A stretch of 64,000 nt of DNA from Bin80 sp965220365 (GCA_965220365.1 OZ244823.1:1178001-1242000), one strand, 5' to 3'. Shown: positions 36,351-45,547, numbered from the stretch's first letter. A program made the numbers and translations. Notes: generated by a model from the sequence alone, not told the origin.

Positions 36351-37271
36351 TCATCGGAATAGCTGTTCTAGTGCACTACGCTGTTCCGCGTGTTTCTTTG
36401 GATTTGTTCGTTTCAGTTTTTCCAAGTTGAATAGTTTCCAGCGAACCGCGGGTAGCTTTGCAGCATGGGGAAGTCCAATCAATCCAAAATCTGGTTCGGC
36501 ATCATGAAGTGAAAGCAGAAAGGTTGTGATCTCACCTGTAAGCCGTGAGGCAACATCTTCGTGTAGTCGCTGCCCGGTTTCGATCAATGTTTTCAGAGAT
36601 ATTTTTTTAAAGTTCATGCCTTCAAACTCGTCGTTGTACCAGTCCTTTCTCACCGGCTTTGTTGGTGCCAGCAATTCGTGCATCGGTCGGCGTGAAGATG
36701 CAACGTACACCATGAACACACGGAAAAGGTCATCTGACATTCCCTCGTTCTCGTAAAGTACCATGATGTCAAACAGGTCCCGTGGATGCTTCCGATCAAG
36801 TGCTGCAGAGATCTTACCAGCGTATACATCTTCAAAAGACATAACACCCATTTCTATTGATTTAAACTGTCTTGTCGCGGCTTTGGATGTTATCATTGTA
36901 CGTGGAGGGAGTACAGCACCTCTCGCTACCGTGGATGTCTCAATTTTGATCCACGTTTCGCCGCTAGCCACGAAGATTCGTGGATTACTGATCCTTGCTA
37001 TATGCGCACGACGGACATTGATCTCAGAATAGTTGTCCCTAATCGAAGCAGCAATGCGGTCAAGTGCATTATCAATGTCCTCGAGCGAAGACGAACGGTC
37101 AGCGACTGGTATCCATGTAAGATCAATATCTACAGATAATCTTGGCATGTCCTGATAGAACAGATTGATGGCCGTGCCACCCTTGAGTGCGAATGATGAT
37201 TCTTTCCCGACGATTGGCAACACCTCCATCAGCAGTTGAATTTGATCAAAATATTTAGAAGATGCAGTCAT
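36351..37271 (-). CDS. AbiEii-type nucleotidyltransferase toxin
   Basis: A 306-residue protein of the type IV toxin-antitoxin AbiE family. The nucleotidyltransferase signature is FALKGGTAINLF (Gly 31-Gly 32) and the metal-binding Asp 48-x-Asp 50 in LSVDIDLTW, followed by the family block GVMSFEDVYAGKISAALDRKHPRDLFD. AbiEii-like toxins (e.g. MenT relatives) attach nucleotides to tRNA ends and stop growth, giving phage abortive infection. The gene overlaps the end of the upstream antitoxin gene by 17 bp, the usual coupling. Confidence 0.9.
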   Translation of the reverse strand: MTASSKYFDQIQLLMEVLPIVGKESSFALKGGTAINLFYQDMPRLSVDIDLTWIPVADRSSSLEDIDNALDRIAASIRDNYSEINVRRAHIARISNPRIFVASGETWIKIETSTVARGAVLPPRTMITSKAATRQFKSIEMGVMSFEDVYAGKISAALDRKHPRDLFDIMVLYENEGMSDDLFRVFMVYVASSRRPMHELLAPTKPVRKDWYNDEFEGMNFKKISLKTLIETGQRLHEDVASRLTGEITTFLLSLHDAEPDFGLIGLPHAAKLPAVRWKLFNLEKLKRTNPKKHAEQRSALEQLFR

Positions 37272-38100
37272 CTTCGTATGAAGTGTCTACAAAAAATTCC
37301 GGAAGGGAAATGTGATAGGTGGGGTGGAATTTTCCACCTGGAACGAGGGCGCGAGGCCCGCTGCCGAAATCAATTTGATCGGTATCCAGGTGTTTTCGCC
37401 ATTGATGTTGGTATAAATCCGCGTAAACGAAAAACAGCCGCCGAACCTTTACACTGCGACATGCTTTCAGGAGTGTCATTAGAAGCTCAGGCCGTAGTGT
37501 CATCAAGATTTCGAAAATCTGTTCCACATATTCAAAGCTTATGCTTCCTGGCAATTCTGCAATCAATTCAAGGATTGCACGCTCTGGACAAGATACTTTT
37601 ATAGGCCAGTTCCAAACTCCAACGGTCCAACTGATTTCTTTGTATGGGGTAATACCATCGACAATGCCCACTGGATCGCCGCCGAATAGTGTGGAGTTAT
37701 GCAAGACGATATGATCCGTCATTGGTAGGCGTTTAAGCCAAGAAGGCGTATCGCCGTAGAAGTGAACACGCTGTGATTCCCCCATCACCACATAATGGGA
37801 GTATCCAGCAAGATCCAGAGCATTTTTCCCGCCTAGGTGCACGTTGTATCCCATGAGTTGTTGAAGTGACACGAGAACTGCCTGCCATGATAGTTTGTGG
37901 CGGCTCTGGGCATTTTCTGGTAGTGGGCGGCAATACACTCCACGAACGATACGCTCAATCCATCCCTGACTGACATAGTGATGTATAGACTTTGAGTTAA
38001 TTCCCCTAGCCCTCAGCCACGCTGCATCGACGATGAACCCTGGCGGAAGGTCATTAAGGAGAGGTTTCAATCTTGGAGTCCTTAGCTTATTCATAACCAT
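37255..38100 (-). CDS. AbiEi-type antitoxin/transcriptional regulator
   Basis: A 281-residue partner of the AbiEii toxin. The N-terminal winged-helix part has LPPGFIVDAAWLRARG, SIHHYVSQGWIERIVRGVYCRP, which is the DNA-binding unit of AbiEi proteins; the C-terminal part (SCPERAILELIAELP) is the antitoxic domain. AbiEi represses its own operon by binding inverted repeats, and one such repeat lies 8 bp upstream of the start codon here. It is the first gene of the pair, as usual. Confidence 0.88.
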   Translation of the reverse strand: MVMNKLRTPRLKPLLNDLPPGFIVDAAWLRARGINSKSIHHYVSQGWIERIVRGVYCRPLPENAQSRHKLSWQAVLVSLQQLMGYNVHLGGKNALDLAGYSHYVVMGESQRVHFYGDTPSWLKRLPMTDHIVLHNSTLFGGDPVGIVDGITPYKEISWTVGVWNWPIKVSCPERAILELIAELPGSISFEYVEQIFEILMTLRPELLMTLLKACRSVKVRRLFFVYADLYQHQWRKHLDTDQIDFGSGPRALVPGGKFHPTYHISLPEFFVDTSYEDDCIF

Positions 38101-38107
38101 TTAATTA

Positions 38108-38150
38108 AAGATTTTTTAAAATTTTATACAAGGATATATTAAAAAATCTT
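38108..38150 (-). promoter_or_regulatory. AT-rich inverted repeat, likely AbiEi operator
   Basis: AAGATTTTTTAA (38108-38119) and TTAAAAAATCTT (38139-38150) form a perfect 12-bp inverted repeat with a 19-bp centre. It is directly upstream of the antitoxin start and in a stretch almost free of G/C, where the -10 region should be. AbiEi regulators bind such repeats to shut off their own promoter. Confidence 0.55.
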
Positions 38151-38553
38151 AAAAATAATGTATTTTATACATTTATATCAGATAAAATCAAAATTGTTTC
38201 AATCTCAAGTGTCCACGGTGTTCTGTCTCTTTTCGGACGATTCTCGAGCAGTAAAAATCTGAGATTACCTCCGTACAGCGGCGTTGGATGTCAAAACTAG
38301 AGAAGGTTTGCCTGTCATCTCCGAATTGGCGGGAATTACAGGTATAGATCGTACCTGATATCTTTCGTTGACGCGGGTGTCAATTTGACATGCTCTTAGT
38401 TCTTGGGAGGATCGAGACATGGAAGTATGTTCAAATCGGGATCATTGCCCTTATTGATGCGGAACAGGATATATGGATCGTAGGGAACATGGAGTACAAG
38501 TCTTTGTATTCCTGAATAGTTCTGCCTAATTACACAACAACCGAGAGTGCGTC
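38151..38553. other. 403-bp divergent intergenic region
   Basis: No gene is seen. The left end is AT-rich and belongs to the AbiE promoter. The right part must hold the promoter for tatA; I see no clear terminator, riboswitch or repeat in it. Confidence 0.4.
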
Positions 38554-38826
38554 ATGTTTGGACTTGGACCTTGGGAAATAGCCGTCATACTTCTGCTTGT
38601 TTTGGTGTTATTCGGGGCCAAGCGTATCCCCGAAGTGGCACGTGGACTCGGGAAAGGAATCCGGGAGTTTAAGTCGGCCACGAGCGAGATTAGTCGTGAG
38701 CTGACCGTTGAAGATCGTCCTCCCGCGTATCGTCCCCCGGCACAGCAGAATCCTCCAAGCTACGCTCCCCCATCCCAGGAGCAGGAGCCTGTTCAGGCAA
38801 ATCCTACCCCTGAACCGTCTAAGTAA
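38554..38826 (+). CDS. tatA: Sec-independent translocase subunit TatA/TatE
   Basis: A 90-residue Tat component that forms the export channel for folded proteins. It starts MFGLGPWEIAVILLLVLVLF, the short membrane helix, followed by the hinge FGAKRIPEVARGLGKGIREF and an amphipathic helix. The C-terminus is unusually rich in Pro and Gln (about 35 residues such as PPAYRPPAQQNPPS), typical of disordered TatA tails in this phylum. No tatB or tatC is next to it; the gene is followed by gatA after 33 bp. Confidence 0.93.
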   Translation: MFGLGPWEIAVILLLVLVLFGAKRIPEVARGLGKGIREFKSATSEISRELTVEDRPPAYRPPAQQNPPSYAPPSQEQEPVQANPTPEPSK

Positions 38827-38859
38827 TTTTTGGGCCTTGGCACGTCCTAGGAACCGCAC

Positions 38860-40287
38860 ATGGCTTTGCCGTCGTTTGCCGATTGTAGGAGTGCCTTACT
38901 CGAAAAAAGGACCAGTTGTGCGGAGATTGCACAGCTCGCCTTGGATACAATCCAGGCGAAAAACCCTTCCCTGAATGCGTTCACGCACGTAGACGCTGAG
39001 TCTGTATATCAATCAGCGGAAACGATCGATCAGGCATTCGCCCAGGGAGAGAGGTTGCCACTGATGGGGCTGGTGCTTGGCGTAAAGGATGTACTGAGTA
39101 CAACCGAGTGGCCGGTAACCTGCTCCTCAAAAATTCTTGAGGGATATCGCCCCCCATTTGAGGCTACTTCGGTTGCCAGACTCCGTAGTGCTGGCGCACT
39201 CCTTATCGGGCGTACGAACTGTGATGAGTTTGCAATGGGGGCGACCACCGAATATTCCGCGTACGGCCCCACGCTGAACCCCCATAACCTGGAGTACGTC
39301 TCGGGAGGATCCTCAGGAGGATCTGCTGCTGCCGTTGCCGCTGGGATGTGTCATGCTGCATTGGGTACAGATACAGGAGGATCCGTACGCCAGCCGGCAG
39401 CTTTTTGTGGGGTTCTGGGACTGAAACCAACGTATGGACTGGTGAGCCGTTACGGTCTGGTCGCTTTTGCATCTTCGTTTGACTGTGTTGGTACTTTTGC
39501 CCACAGTGCCGAGGTTGCCTCAGAGATTCTCTCACATATGGCGGGCAGTGATCCGAGTGATGCTACTTGTATGGATCGATCCTATTCCGATGTAAATTTC
39601 CCGGAAAAGCAATCCATCCGTGGATTACGGATCGGTTTACCAAAAGAGTATTACGGGGAAGGACTAGACCCTGAGGTCAGGAAACTTGTGGATCAGACTG
39701 CAAGCACCCTTGAATCGGAAGGAGCAAATCTGGTACCAGTCTCACTACCTCATACGGCGTATGGGGTAGCAGCGTATTATATTCTCACAGCGGCAGAGGC
39801 ATCCAGTAACCTATCCCGTTACGATGGAGTCAAGTATGGGCTTCGATACTCAGATCAAGATGACTCCCTTGAAGACATGTATACAGGTACCCGAAGCAGT
39901 GGATTCGGATTTGAGGTGAAACGGCGGGTCATGTTGGGTACGTACGTACTTTCAGCCGGTTATTACGACGCATATTATGGGAAAGCGCAGCGTGTTCGTA
40001 ATTTGATTCGCAAGGATTTTGATGAGGCGTGGCAGGAGGTTGATGTGCTCTTAACCCCCGTAAACCCGGCTGCAGGAATGCGGATTGGACAGCGAGACAA
40101 GGATCCTCTTCAGATGTACCTAAGTGATGCCTATACGGTGACGGCAAATTTGGCGGGGATCCCTGGGATATCCATTCCTGTGGGGAGTACAACGAAGGGG
40201 CTGCCCGTAGGGGTGCAGTTGTTAGGGGCACCATTTAGCGAATCAACCTTGCTCTCTACTGGCAAGGCAATCATGGAATTACGATAA
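38860..40287 (+). CDS. gatA: Aspartyl/glutamyl-tRNA amidotransferase subunit A
   Basis: A 475-residue amidase that frees ammonia from glutamine for the GatCAB complex, which corrects Glu-tRNA(Gln) and Asp-tRNA(Asn). The Ser-cisSer-Lys triad is Lys 76 (LGVKDVLS), Ser 151 (SGGSSGGSAAAVAAG) and Ser 175 (GTDTGGSVRQPAAFCG), three residues ahead of the numbers in Staphylococcus GatA. The C-terminal part has LTPVNPAAG, NLAGIPGISIPVG and GLPVGVQLLG. Subunits B and C are not in the window. Confidence 0.96.
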   Translation: MALPSFADCRSALLEKRTSCAEIAQLALDTIQAKNPSLNAFTHVDAESVYQSAETIDQAFAQGERLPLMGLVLGVKDVLSTTEWPVTCSSKILEGYRPPFEATSVARLRSAGALLIGRTNCDEFAMGATTEYSAYGPTLNPHNLEYVSGGSSGGSAAAVAAGMCHAALGTDTGGSVRQPAAFCGVLGLKPTYGLVSRYGLVAFASSFDCVGTFAHSAEVASEILSHMAGSDPSDATCMDRSYSDVNFPEKQSIRGLRIGLPKEYYGEGLDPEVRKLVDQTASTLESEGANLVPVSLPHTAYGVAAYYILTAAEASSNLSRYDGVKYGLRYSDQDDSLEDMYTGTRSSGFGFEVKRRVMLGTYVLSAGYYDAYYGKAQRVRNLIRKDFDEAWQEVDVLLTPVNPAAGMRIGQRDKDPLQMYLSDAYTVTANLAGIPGISIPVGSTTKGLPVGVQLLGAPFSESTLLSTGKAIMELR

Positions 40288-40326
40288 CGTGCATTCTTCG
40301 TGTACATTGAATCAGAAGATTAATTG

Positions 40327-41196
40327 ATGAGCATTTTAATTGACAACAACACAAGGTTAGTCGTACAGGGGTTTACAGGCAAAGAAGGATCATTTCATGC
40401 AGAGCAGATGATCGAATATGGTACGACGGTGATTGGGGGGGTTACTCCGGGAAAGGGAGGAATGCAGCATTTGGGCCGTCCAGTCTTCAACACGGTCCGC
40501 GAAGCCGTTGCTGCGGAAGGTGCCAATACCTCGGTCATATTTGTTCCTCCTGCATTTGCCAAAGATGCAATCATGGAGGCCGCGGAGGCGGGGGTGGAAT
40601 TGATTGTGTGCATTACGGAAGGAATTCCTGCGAAGGATATGGTTCACGCGTTCCACTACACAAAGTCCAAGGGCACCCGCCTCGTTGGACCCAATTGTCC
40701 GGGTCTATTAACTCCCGGGCAGGCCAAGGTGGGGATTATGCCGGCAATGATTTTTGCTGAGGGTCCCGTTGGTGTGATTTCCAGGTCCGGGACTTTGACG
40801 TATGAGGCGGTTGATCAGCTTACCCGCGAGGGATATGGTCAAAGCACTGCGATTGGAATTGGCGGAGACCCAATCATCGGGACTCGTTTCATAGACGCAT
40901 TACAACTGTTTGAAGAGGATCCTGAAACTGCTGCCGTTGTTCTGATTGGAGAGATTGGAGGGACAGATGAAGAGGATGCAGCGGCGTATATCAAGGCTCA
41001 TATAAGCAAGCCAGTAGTTGCGTTCATTGCTGGTGCAACCGCCCCCCCTGGACGCCGAATGGGGCATGCAGGGGCTATCATTGCAGGTGGTAAAGGCACG
41101 GCCGAAGATAAATTTGCAACGCTTGCAGACGCAGGGGCCCATATTGTTCGTAACCCGGCGCATATCGGAGAAGCGGTTCGAAGTGCAGGGGTTTGA
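40327..41196 (+). CDS. sucD: Succinyl-CoA synthetase alpha subunit
   Basis: A 289-residue TCA-cycle enzyme subunit that makes ATP or GTP from succinyl-CoA with the beta subunit SucC. The CoA-binding start is VVQGFTGKEGSFHAEQM, then GGVTPGKGG, VGPNCPGL, GVISRSGTLTYEA and the phosphohistidine loop GRRMGHAGAIIAGG (His 248 in the longer count). The ATG at 40327 is preferred over the TTG one codon earlier. sucC is not adjacent, and engB follows. Confidence 0.96.
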   Translation: MSILIDNNTRLVVQGFTGKEGSFHAEQMIEYGTTVIGGVTPGKGGMQHLGRPVFNTVREAVAAEGANTSVIFVPPAFAKDAIMEAAEAGVELIVCITEGIPAKDMVHAFHYTKSKGTRLVGPNCPGLLTPGQAKVGIMPAMIFAEGPVGVISRSGTLTYEAVDQLTREGYGQSTAIGIGGDPIIGTRFIDALQLFEEDPETAAVVLIGEIGGTDEEDAAAYIKAHISKPVVAFIAGATAPPGRRMGHAGAIIAGGKGTAEDKFATLADAGAHIVRNPAHIGEAVRSAGV

Positions 41197-41207
41197 ATGC
41201 ATCATCG

Positions 41208-41804
41208 ATGGAGGTTCGGCACATCACTTTTGTCAAGAGTGCGGAAAACCTGACACAGATGCCAGGTGAGGGGCTGCCCGAGGTTGCCTTCATTGGACGT
41301 TCAAATGTGGGGAAGAGTGCTCTTTTGAATATGCTGTGTCGGAGAAAATCTCTGGCCCGAATCAGTGCGACTCCAGGCAAGACGCAGACCTTTAACTTCT
41401 ATCAGGTGAACCATGAGATGTATTTCGTGGACATCCCGGGTTACGGTTATGCAAGGGTGAGCAAAAAAGCAAGGGCGCAGTGGAGGAGAAATATTGTGGC
41501 TTATCTCACACAACGTGCTTCATTGAGCGCTGTGCTTCATCTCGTAGATAGTCGTCACGCACCCACGGATCTGGACAAGGAAGTCATGCTGCTTCTGAGC
41601 GAGACGCATGCAGAACGTTTTTTGGTTCTTACGAAGGCGGACAAGTTGTCTGGAAATACAATTCAGACAAGTATTCGAACGGCACAAGAGGCACTGAGTG
41701 CGCATGGAGCAGAACTGCCGATCATTGTAACGTCTGCGGTTGACCGAAGGGGGCGGAAAGAGTTGCTGAGTCGAATTGCAGATGCAACAACAACGGATTC
41801 ATAA
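41208..41804 (+). CDS. engB: Ribosome biogenesis GTPase YihA/EngB
   Basis: A GTPase of about 198 residues used in late large-subunit ribosome assembly. The G-motifs are all present: G1 GRSNVGKSALLN, G2 in RISATPGKTQT, G3 DIPGYGYARVS, G4 TKADKLS, and a later SAVDRRGR. The ATG at 41208 (MEVRHITFVKSAE) gives the standard N-terminus; a TTG at 41193 in the same frame is less likely. It starts 11 bp after sucD and probably shares its transcript. Confidence 0.95.
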   Translation: MEVRHITFVKSAENLTQMPGEGLPEVAFIGRSNVGKSALLNMLCRRKSLARISATPGKTQTFNFYQVNHEMYFVDIPGYGYARVSKKARAQWRRNIVAYLTQRASLSAVLHLVDSRHAPTDLDKEVMLLLSETHAERFLVLTKADKLSGNTIQTSIRTAQEALSAHGAELPIIVTSAVDRRGRKELLSRIADATTTDS

Positions 41805-41843
41805 ACGCTGAAAGGAGAAGAAGATTCTCGGGTACTGGTTCTG

Positions 41844-43235
41844 TCAGTTTTTCTGGCTATCAGCCAAATATCCGATGTATTCCTTGGCCCGTTCACGATC
41901 TCCATTTCTTCGGTACAACTCTGCCAGATACCGAAACAACGCGCTTCGCTCATTCTCCTCAAGTGTCTCCATGCGCGCTTCCGCCATGTGTGCATACTGG
42001 ATGGCCGCGTCCAGGTTGTTTCTCAGAAGAAGTGCTGCATCAAATGCAGCTCTGGCCGCGATCTGTGCATCCAGGGATGCGCATTGCAATAAATAGGCGA
42101 GGGCACCCCGCAGGTCTCCCCCGCGGCGTAATTGTTGTGCAAGATTGTACGTCATGACTGCATAATCTTCTGCAAGGTTTCTCTGGTCTGGATCTTCTGC
42201 CACCAGTGTTTGCATTAAATAGACTGCCTGCTCCTCTGCACCAGAGGCATATCTGGCCAGTGCCAGCTGGTGGCGTACTTGTATCCGAGCATCCGGGGTC
42301 TGAACATTCTCAAGCAAATCGAGCAGGCCGTCGGCTGCTTTTTCTGGATTCGTGGAAGCTTCGCTGAGGAGAGCATCAAAGCGCTTGCGCGCAATTAGAT
42401 TCCCATCATCCCAGACCAACCAAATGCTGTCTGCATGAATGAGTGCACGCTCCTCTTTAGTGCGCTGCCAAGGGTGCGCACTGCTTAATGATGCATGCGC
42501 GAGCGAACTGCGGTTGGCCATTACAAATGCCCGGCTTGCACGCACATGGTACGCAAACAGGGCGGCCGAATCCGGGACCTCTCTCAACCCCATCTCTACA
42601 TCGTCCAGAGCAACCTGTGCAGCACGTTCCCATAAGGCTCCCGCAGTCATCCCCGATGCTTCGGTCAGTATTCCTTCTTGCGCCGCCGCCAAAAGTGCGA
42701 TGTAATCATGCCGATCCTGGTTCCACATAACGAGGCGTTGCAGTACGCGGAGTTGGTCCTGGGTTGCGCCAGCCTGTTGGAATCGCTCTGCCAAAGTTTG
42801 GTACACACGAGCCAGCCACTGCCTCGCCTCATTATCAAATGCGTCCGCTTCAAGAGCTTCTTCAAACTTTGCCGCAGCATTTTTGAGTAGTTCGAGTGCC
42901 TGTAAGCTGTCGGTTTCAGAGTATTGTCCGAGTAAATCCACCCCCGCGTGAAATAAAACCAGCGCTCTGGCCGTATCTCGAGTTTGTGATACGGGCGCTG
43001 ACAAGAGGAAGCTGTCCGCAAGCGCGGCCAGCTGTCTACCTTCTTCTGCCGCATGTGCAGCAGCTTCGGCATCGCGCGCGAAAGACGCTTCCGCGAGCTG
43101 CCAGGCCATCTGGATCTGCGTACTGTCTACCCCGGGCAGCATGGGGCGACTGGCAGGTGTGGGAGGCTCCACAATCCTTGGTGGTACACTGCAGCCGGCG
43201 ATAAGAAGCACAAGCGTAAAGGCGAAAATTCTCAT
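41844..43235 (-). CDS. TPR-type lipoprotein, last gene of the pilus/motor gene set
   Basis: A 463-residue exported lipoprotein: signal peptide then lipobox LIAGC (Cys 15) and a Pro-rich linker (EPPTPASRP). The rest is all-helical with TPR-like pairs, e.g. ALELLKNAAAKFEEALEADAFDNEARQW near residue 110-140 and ERSALFRYLAELYRRNGDRERAKEYIG at the C-terminus. It probably acts as a periplasmic or outer-membrane scaffold. It overlaps the TonB-like gene by 4 bp, the same coupling that runs through the set, so it is part of this operon. No family name is known. Confidence 0.75.
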   Translation of the reverse strand: MRIFAFTLVLLIAGCSVPPRIVEPPTPASRPMLPGVDSTQIQMAWQLAEASFARDAEAAAHAAEEGRQLAALADSFLLSAPVSQTRDTARALVLFHAGVDLLGQYSETDSLQALELLKNAAAKFEEALEADAFDNEARQWLARVYQTLAERFQQAGATQDQLRVLQRLVMWNQDRHDYIALLAAAQEGILTEASGMTAGALWERAAQVALDDVEMGLREVPDSAALFAYHVRASRAFVMANRSSLAHASLSSAHPWQRTKEERALIHADSIWLVWDDGNLIARKRFDALLSEASTNPEKAADGLLDLLENVQTPDARIQVRHQLALARYASGAEEQAVYLMQTLVAEDPDQRNLAEDYAVMTYNLAQQLRRGGDLRGALAYLLQCASLDAQIAARAAFDAALLLRNNLDAAIQYAHMAEARMETLEENERSALFRYLAELYRRNGDRERAKEYIGYLADSQKN

Positions 43236-44158
43236 TGCAATGTCAGTCGCAACTCATCCCACCACGCGAGAAATACATCGTAATGGACTGTCGCTTCGCT
43301 ACTGGATGCCGCGTGCTCTTCCGAGGTGACCCCGGTGATTTGACCATCACTTCGGCGGGCAACGCCCAATCGAAACCGTCGCCCATCCCGCTTAAAACTC
43401 GGGTCTATGACATAGTATGTTGCACTGCCCCGAACAATCACGACATGCAATTCTTCTGATGGCATACGAGCCATCAGGTAAATCTCCCAGGGTTCGCCCT
43501 CATATTTGAGGAGGGCGGTTGCACTCAAGTTCCCTGGCTGATACCCTACATGGCGCTTGATTCCGGGTGGGAGATCTGACTCCGTAAGCCGGATCCATTG
43601 GATGATCTTTTTTGCTTCTTCGGTTTTCAGAACACGGTTTGCATGTGGGGGACGCTCAATTCCCGTGGACATATCCAGAGGGTCTGCTCTTCCGGTTACC
43701 TCGGCTACTGCACGAGGCGTCTGGCGCAGGTTCTGTTGCATCTGGGCATGTTGCGAGGGAATTAATGCCGAAGAGGCCCTTGAAACCCTTGCAGTCACAG
43801 CCACCGAGGTCTCTCCAATATCCCTGTGTGCAGATTTTAATGGGATTCCCTTCTGTTGCAGTTGTAAAGTAGCAGGAAGTACGCGCTGGGCTGGAGCAGA
43901 AACCGATCGCTCCGACTGGATGGACTCCGGTATCTGGGGAGTCCGCCTTCGGGGAACGGGTACCGCCGGTTTGGTCACGCTCGGTGAAACAGATGAAGGG
44001 TGGCTGGTCACAGATGCAAAGCTCTCTGTGAGTGATAGTTGCCGCGGTTTTGGAGGCTGACTTCGCAGCTCTACCCAAGTTGCAATCAGTCCCAGTAGAA
44101 GGAGGAGGGCGGCTGTCATGCCGCACGCAAGCAGTCGTTCCTGTGTTTTGATTTTCAT
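43232..44158 (-). CDS. TonB-like periplasm-spanning protein
   Basis: About 308 residues from the ATG at 44158 (MKIKTQERLLACGM); the longer frame to 44365 overlaps the ExbD gene and is not protein-like. One membrane helix (about residues 10-30, AALLLLLGLIATWV) is followed by a long Ser/Pro-rich linker (VTKPAVPVPRRRTP) and a folded C-terminal region (KYEGEPWEIYLMARMP, RRFRLGVARRSDGQ). Topology and position after exbB/exbD say it is the energy-transducing partner, but I see no YP motif of classical TonB. It starts within 4 bp of the upstream exbD end. Confidence 0.55.
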   Translation of the reverse strand: MKIKTQERLLACGMTAALLLLLGLIATWVELRSQPPKPRQLSLTESFASVTSHPSSVSPSVTKPAVPVPRRRTPQIPESIQSERSVSAPAQRVLPATLQLQQKGIPLKSAHRDIGETSVAVTARVSRASSALIPSQHAQMQQNLRQTPRAVAEVTGRADPLDMSTGIERPPHANRVLKTEEAKKIIQWIRLTESDLPPGIKRHVGYQPGNLSATALLKYEGEPWEIYLMARMPSEELHVVIVRGSATYYVIDPSFKRDGRRFRLGVARRSDGQITGVTSEEHAASSSEATVHYDVFLAWWDELRLTLQ

Positions 44159-44532
44159 GGTTGTAATGGCTCGATCTCGCACAGATGTACAGCTTTTCTG
44201 CAAAGATCCAGTAGGGTCACTACCTGCTGCACGGTCGCAGCTTCCACGGGGGCAAGCAAGAATCGCATAGATGCATACTGTTCCATGCACGCACCAAGCT
44301 CCACGATACCTGCTGTCTGGCAAAGTATTTCGGATCGGTCCAGGCGCGTCAGCATCCCTTCCCAATCCTGGTTAAATACCACGCGCGCTGCTATGACCTC
44401 CTGGGGATTTCCGGGTTTTCCGGGAAGGGGGACCTGCAGTGTGGGGTTCAGTTCCGCGATGGACAAAAACGCAAGCAACAGCAACAGACCAAGGTCGATA
44501 AATCGAAGAAAATGTCCACTACTCCGCTTCAT
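44155..44532 (-). CDS. ExbD/TolR-like protein (second copy)
   Basis: A 125-residue protein with one N-terminal membrane helix (FLRFIDLGLLLLLAFLSIAEL) carrying an acidic residue, Asp 13, at the spot where ExbD/TolR/MotB-type proteins bind the proton, and a small periplasmic domain. It is shorter and more divergent than typical ExbD (about 140 residues), and the periplasmic part ends in a Cys-containing tail. It overlaps both neighbours by 4 bp (ATGA-type). Confidence 0.7.
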   Translation of the reverse strand: MKRSSGHFLRFIDLGLLLLLAFLSIAELNPTLQVPLPGKPGNPQEVIAARVVFNQDWEGMLTRLDRSEILCQTAGIVELGACMEQYASMRFLLAPVEAATVQQVVTLLDLCRKAVHLCEIEPLQP

Positions 44533-44897
44533 GGCGCACCTCCCTGTCCTTGCCGCACCCTGAATACGGCTTGTCGATTTAGATGCCTTGCAACGGCATG
44601 TACCGCAAGCAATCTACTCGCAGGTGCCTCTGCATCTGCGATGAACTCCACTTCGGCAGGCCACTGGTCCAGAAGGCTTTCCAACTCCTCCAGGGTGATG
44701 GATATTCCGTCCTGAGTATGGATGCTGCCGTCTGGCGCGATCCCGATCTGCATCGGGTCCGGGAGCACTCCTTCCTCCTCAAGCTCATTGGTGAACGGAG
44801 GCTCGAGCCCCGTTGTCGTAAAGCTGGCGGCAGCCATCAGACTCAGTAGCAATAGAAGTGTGATATCTACCAGCCGCACAATCAGCGACCCGTTCAT
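44529..44897 (-). CDS. ExbD/TolR-like protein (first copy)
   Basis: A 122-residue protein with one membrane helix (LIVRLVDITLLLLLSLMAAAS) carrying Asp 11, the proton-bearing residue of the family, then a compact periplasmic domain with LEELESLLDQWPAEVEFIADAEAP, which recalls the ExbD/TolR strand-helix order. With ExbB and a second ExbD it should form the stator unit that uses the proton gradient. It overlaps exbB and the next exbD by 4 bp each. Confidence 0.78.
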   Translation of the reverse strand: MNGSLIVRLVDITLLLLLSLMAAASFTTTGLEPPFTNELEEEGVLPDPMQIGIAPDGSIHTQDGISITLEELESLLDQWPAEVEFIADAEAPASRLLAVHAVARHLNRQAVFRVRQGQGGAP

Positions 44898-45547
44898 GCG
44901 TCTTCCTCAGAAAGAAAAAGCACGCGACTACGCACTTTTTGCGCCCACACCTGAGCAGATTCGATATACCGGCTCACATGGCCGTGCATCAGTGTCTCAA
45001 AGAACTCCAACAGGATGCTGGTCACAATACCCAGAAGTGTAGAGACAACTGCGATAGCGATTCCTGCGAAGATGGTTTGGGGGTCGCGTGTGCCTGCAGA
45101 AAAGAGTGCATAAATTCCAACCAGCGTACCCAGTAGGCCGAGCCCGCCGGCGGTGCTGGAGCAGTAGTTGATGATCCGCTGTGTCCGTTGATATGCAGTA
45201 TGTGCTGCAGTTGCTACATCGCTGACCTCCCGGCCCATGGCCTCGGGATTGCGATGAAGCTGCAGCATTCCCAAAAGAAGTCGGGTATAGAGACTGTCGG
45301 CAGCGCTACGCTGTGCGTTTGTCAGTGCAGCGTAGGTAATGGAGTCCAGACGTAGCCGCATGAGTGGTCGCGCAGCCAGATGATCCCGAACAAGACGTAC
45401 AACCCGAAGCATCAGTACGATCAGTCCGGCCGTCAGTACTGCCAAAATTGGCCACTGGAAGCCCCCTGCCTGGCTGAATAGCTCAAGAATCGAAAAGGTC
45501 TGTATCTCCTGTGGAAGAAGCGTTGAGTCCCGCAAAGTTTCTGTCAT
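44894..45547 (-). CDS. ExbB/TolQ/MotA-like proton channel subunit
   Basis: A 217-residue membrane protein. A first segment (WPILAVLTAGLIVLMLRVVRL) is followed by a cytoplasmic helix region and two C-terminal membrane segments (YCSSTAGGLGLLGTLVGIYALF and IAIAVVSTLLGIVTSILLEFF), the latter with the small-residue Gly/Ala/Ser pattern of the proton channel. It forms the channel with the two ExbD-like proteins. It starts 162 bp after the usher-like gene, the only gap of note in the set; that gap has no clear terminator but does have a CGCCCTG/CAGGGCG stem. Confidence 0.85.
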   Translation of the reverse strand: MTETLRDSTLLPQEIQTFSILELFSQAGGFQWPILAVLTAGLIVLMLRVVRLVRDHLAARPLMRLRLDSITYAALTNAQRSAADSLYTRLLLGMLQLHRNPEAMGREVSDVATAAHTAYQRTQRIINYCSSTAGGLGLLGTLVGIYALFSAGTRDPQTIFAGIAIAVVSTLLGIVTSILLEFFETLMHGHVSRYIESAQVWAQKVRSRVLFLSEEDA

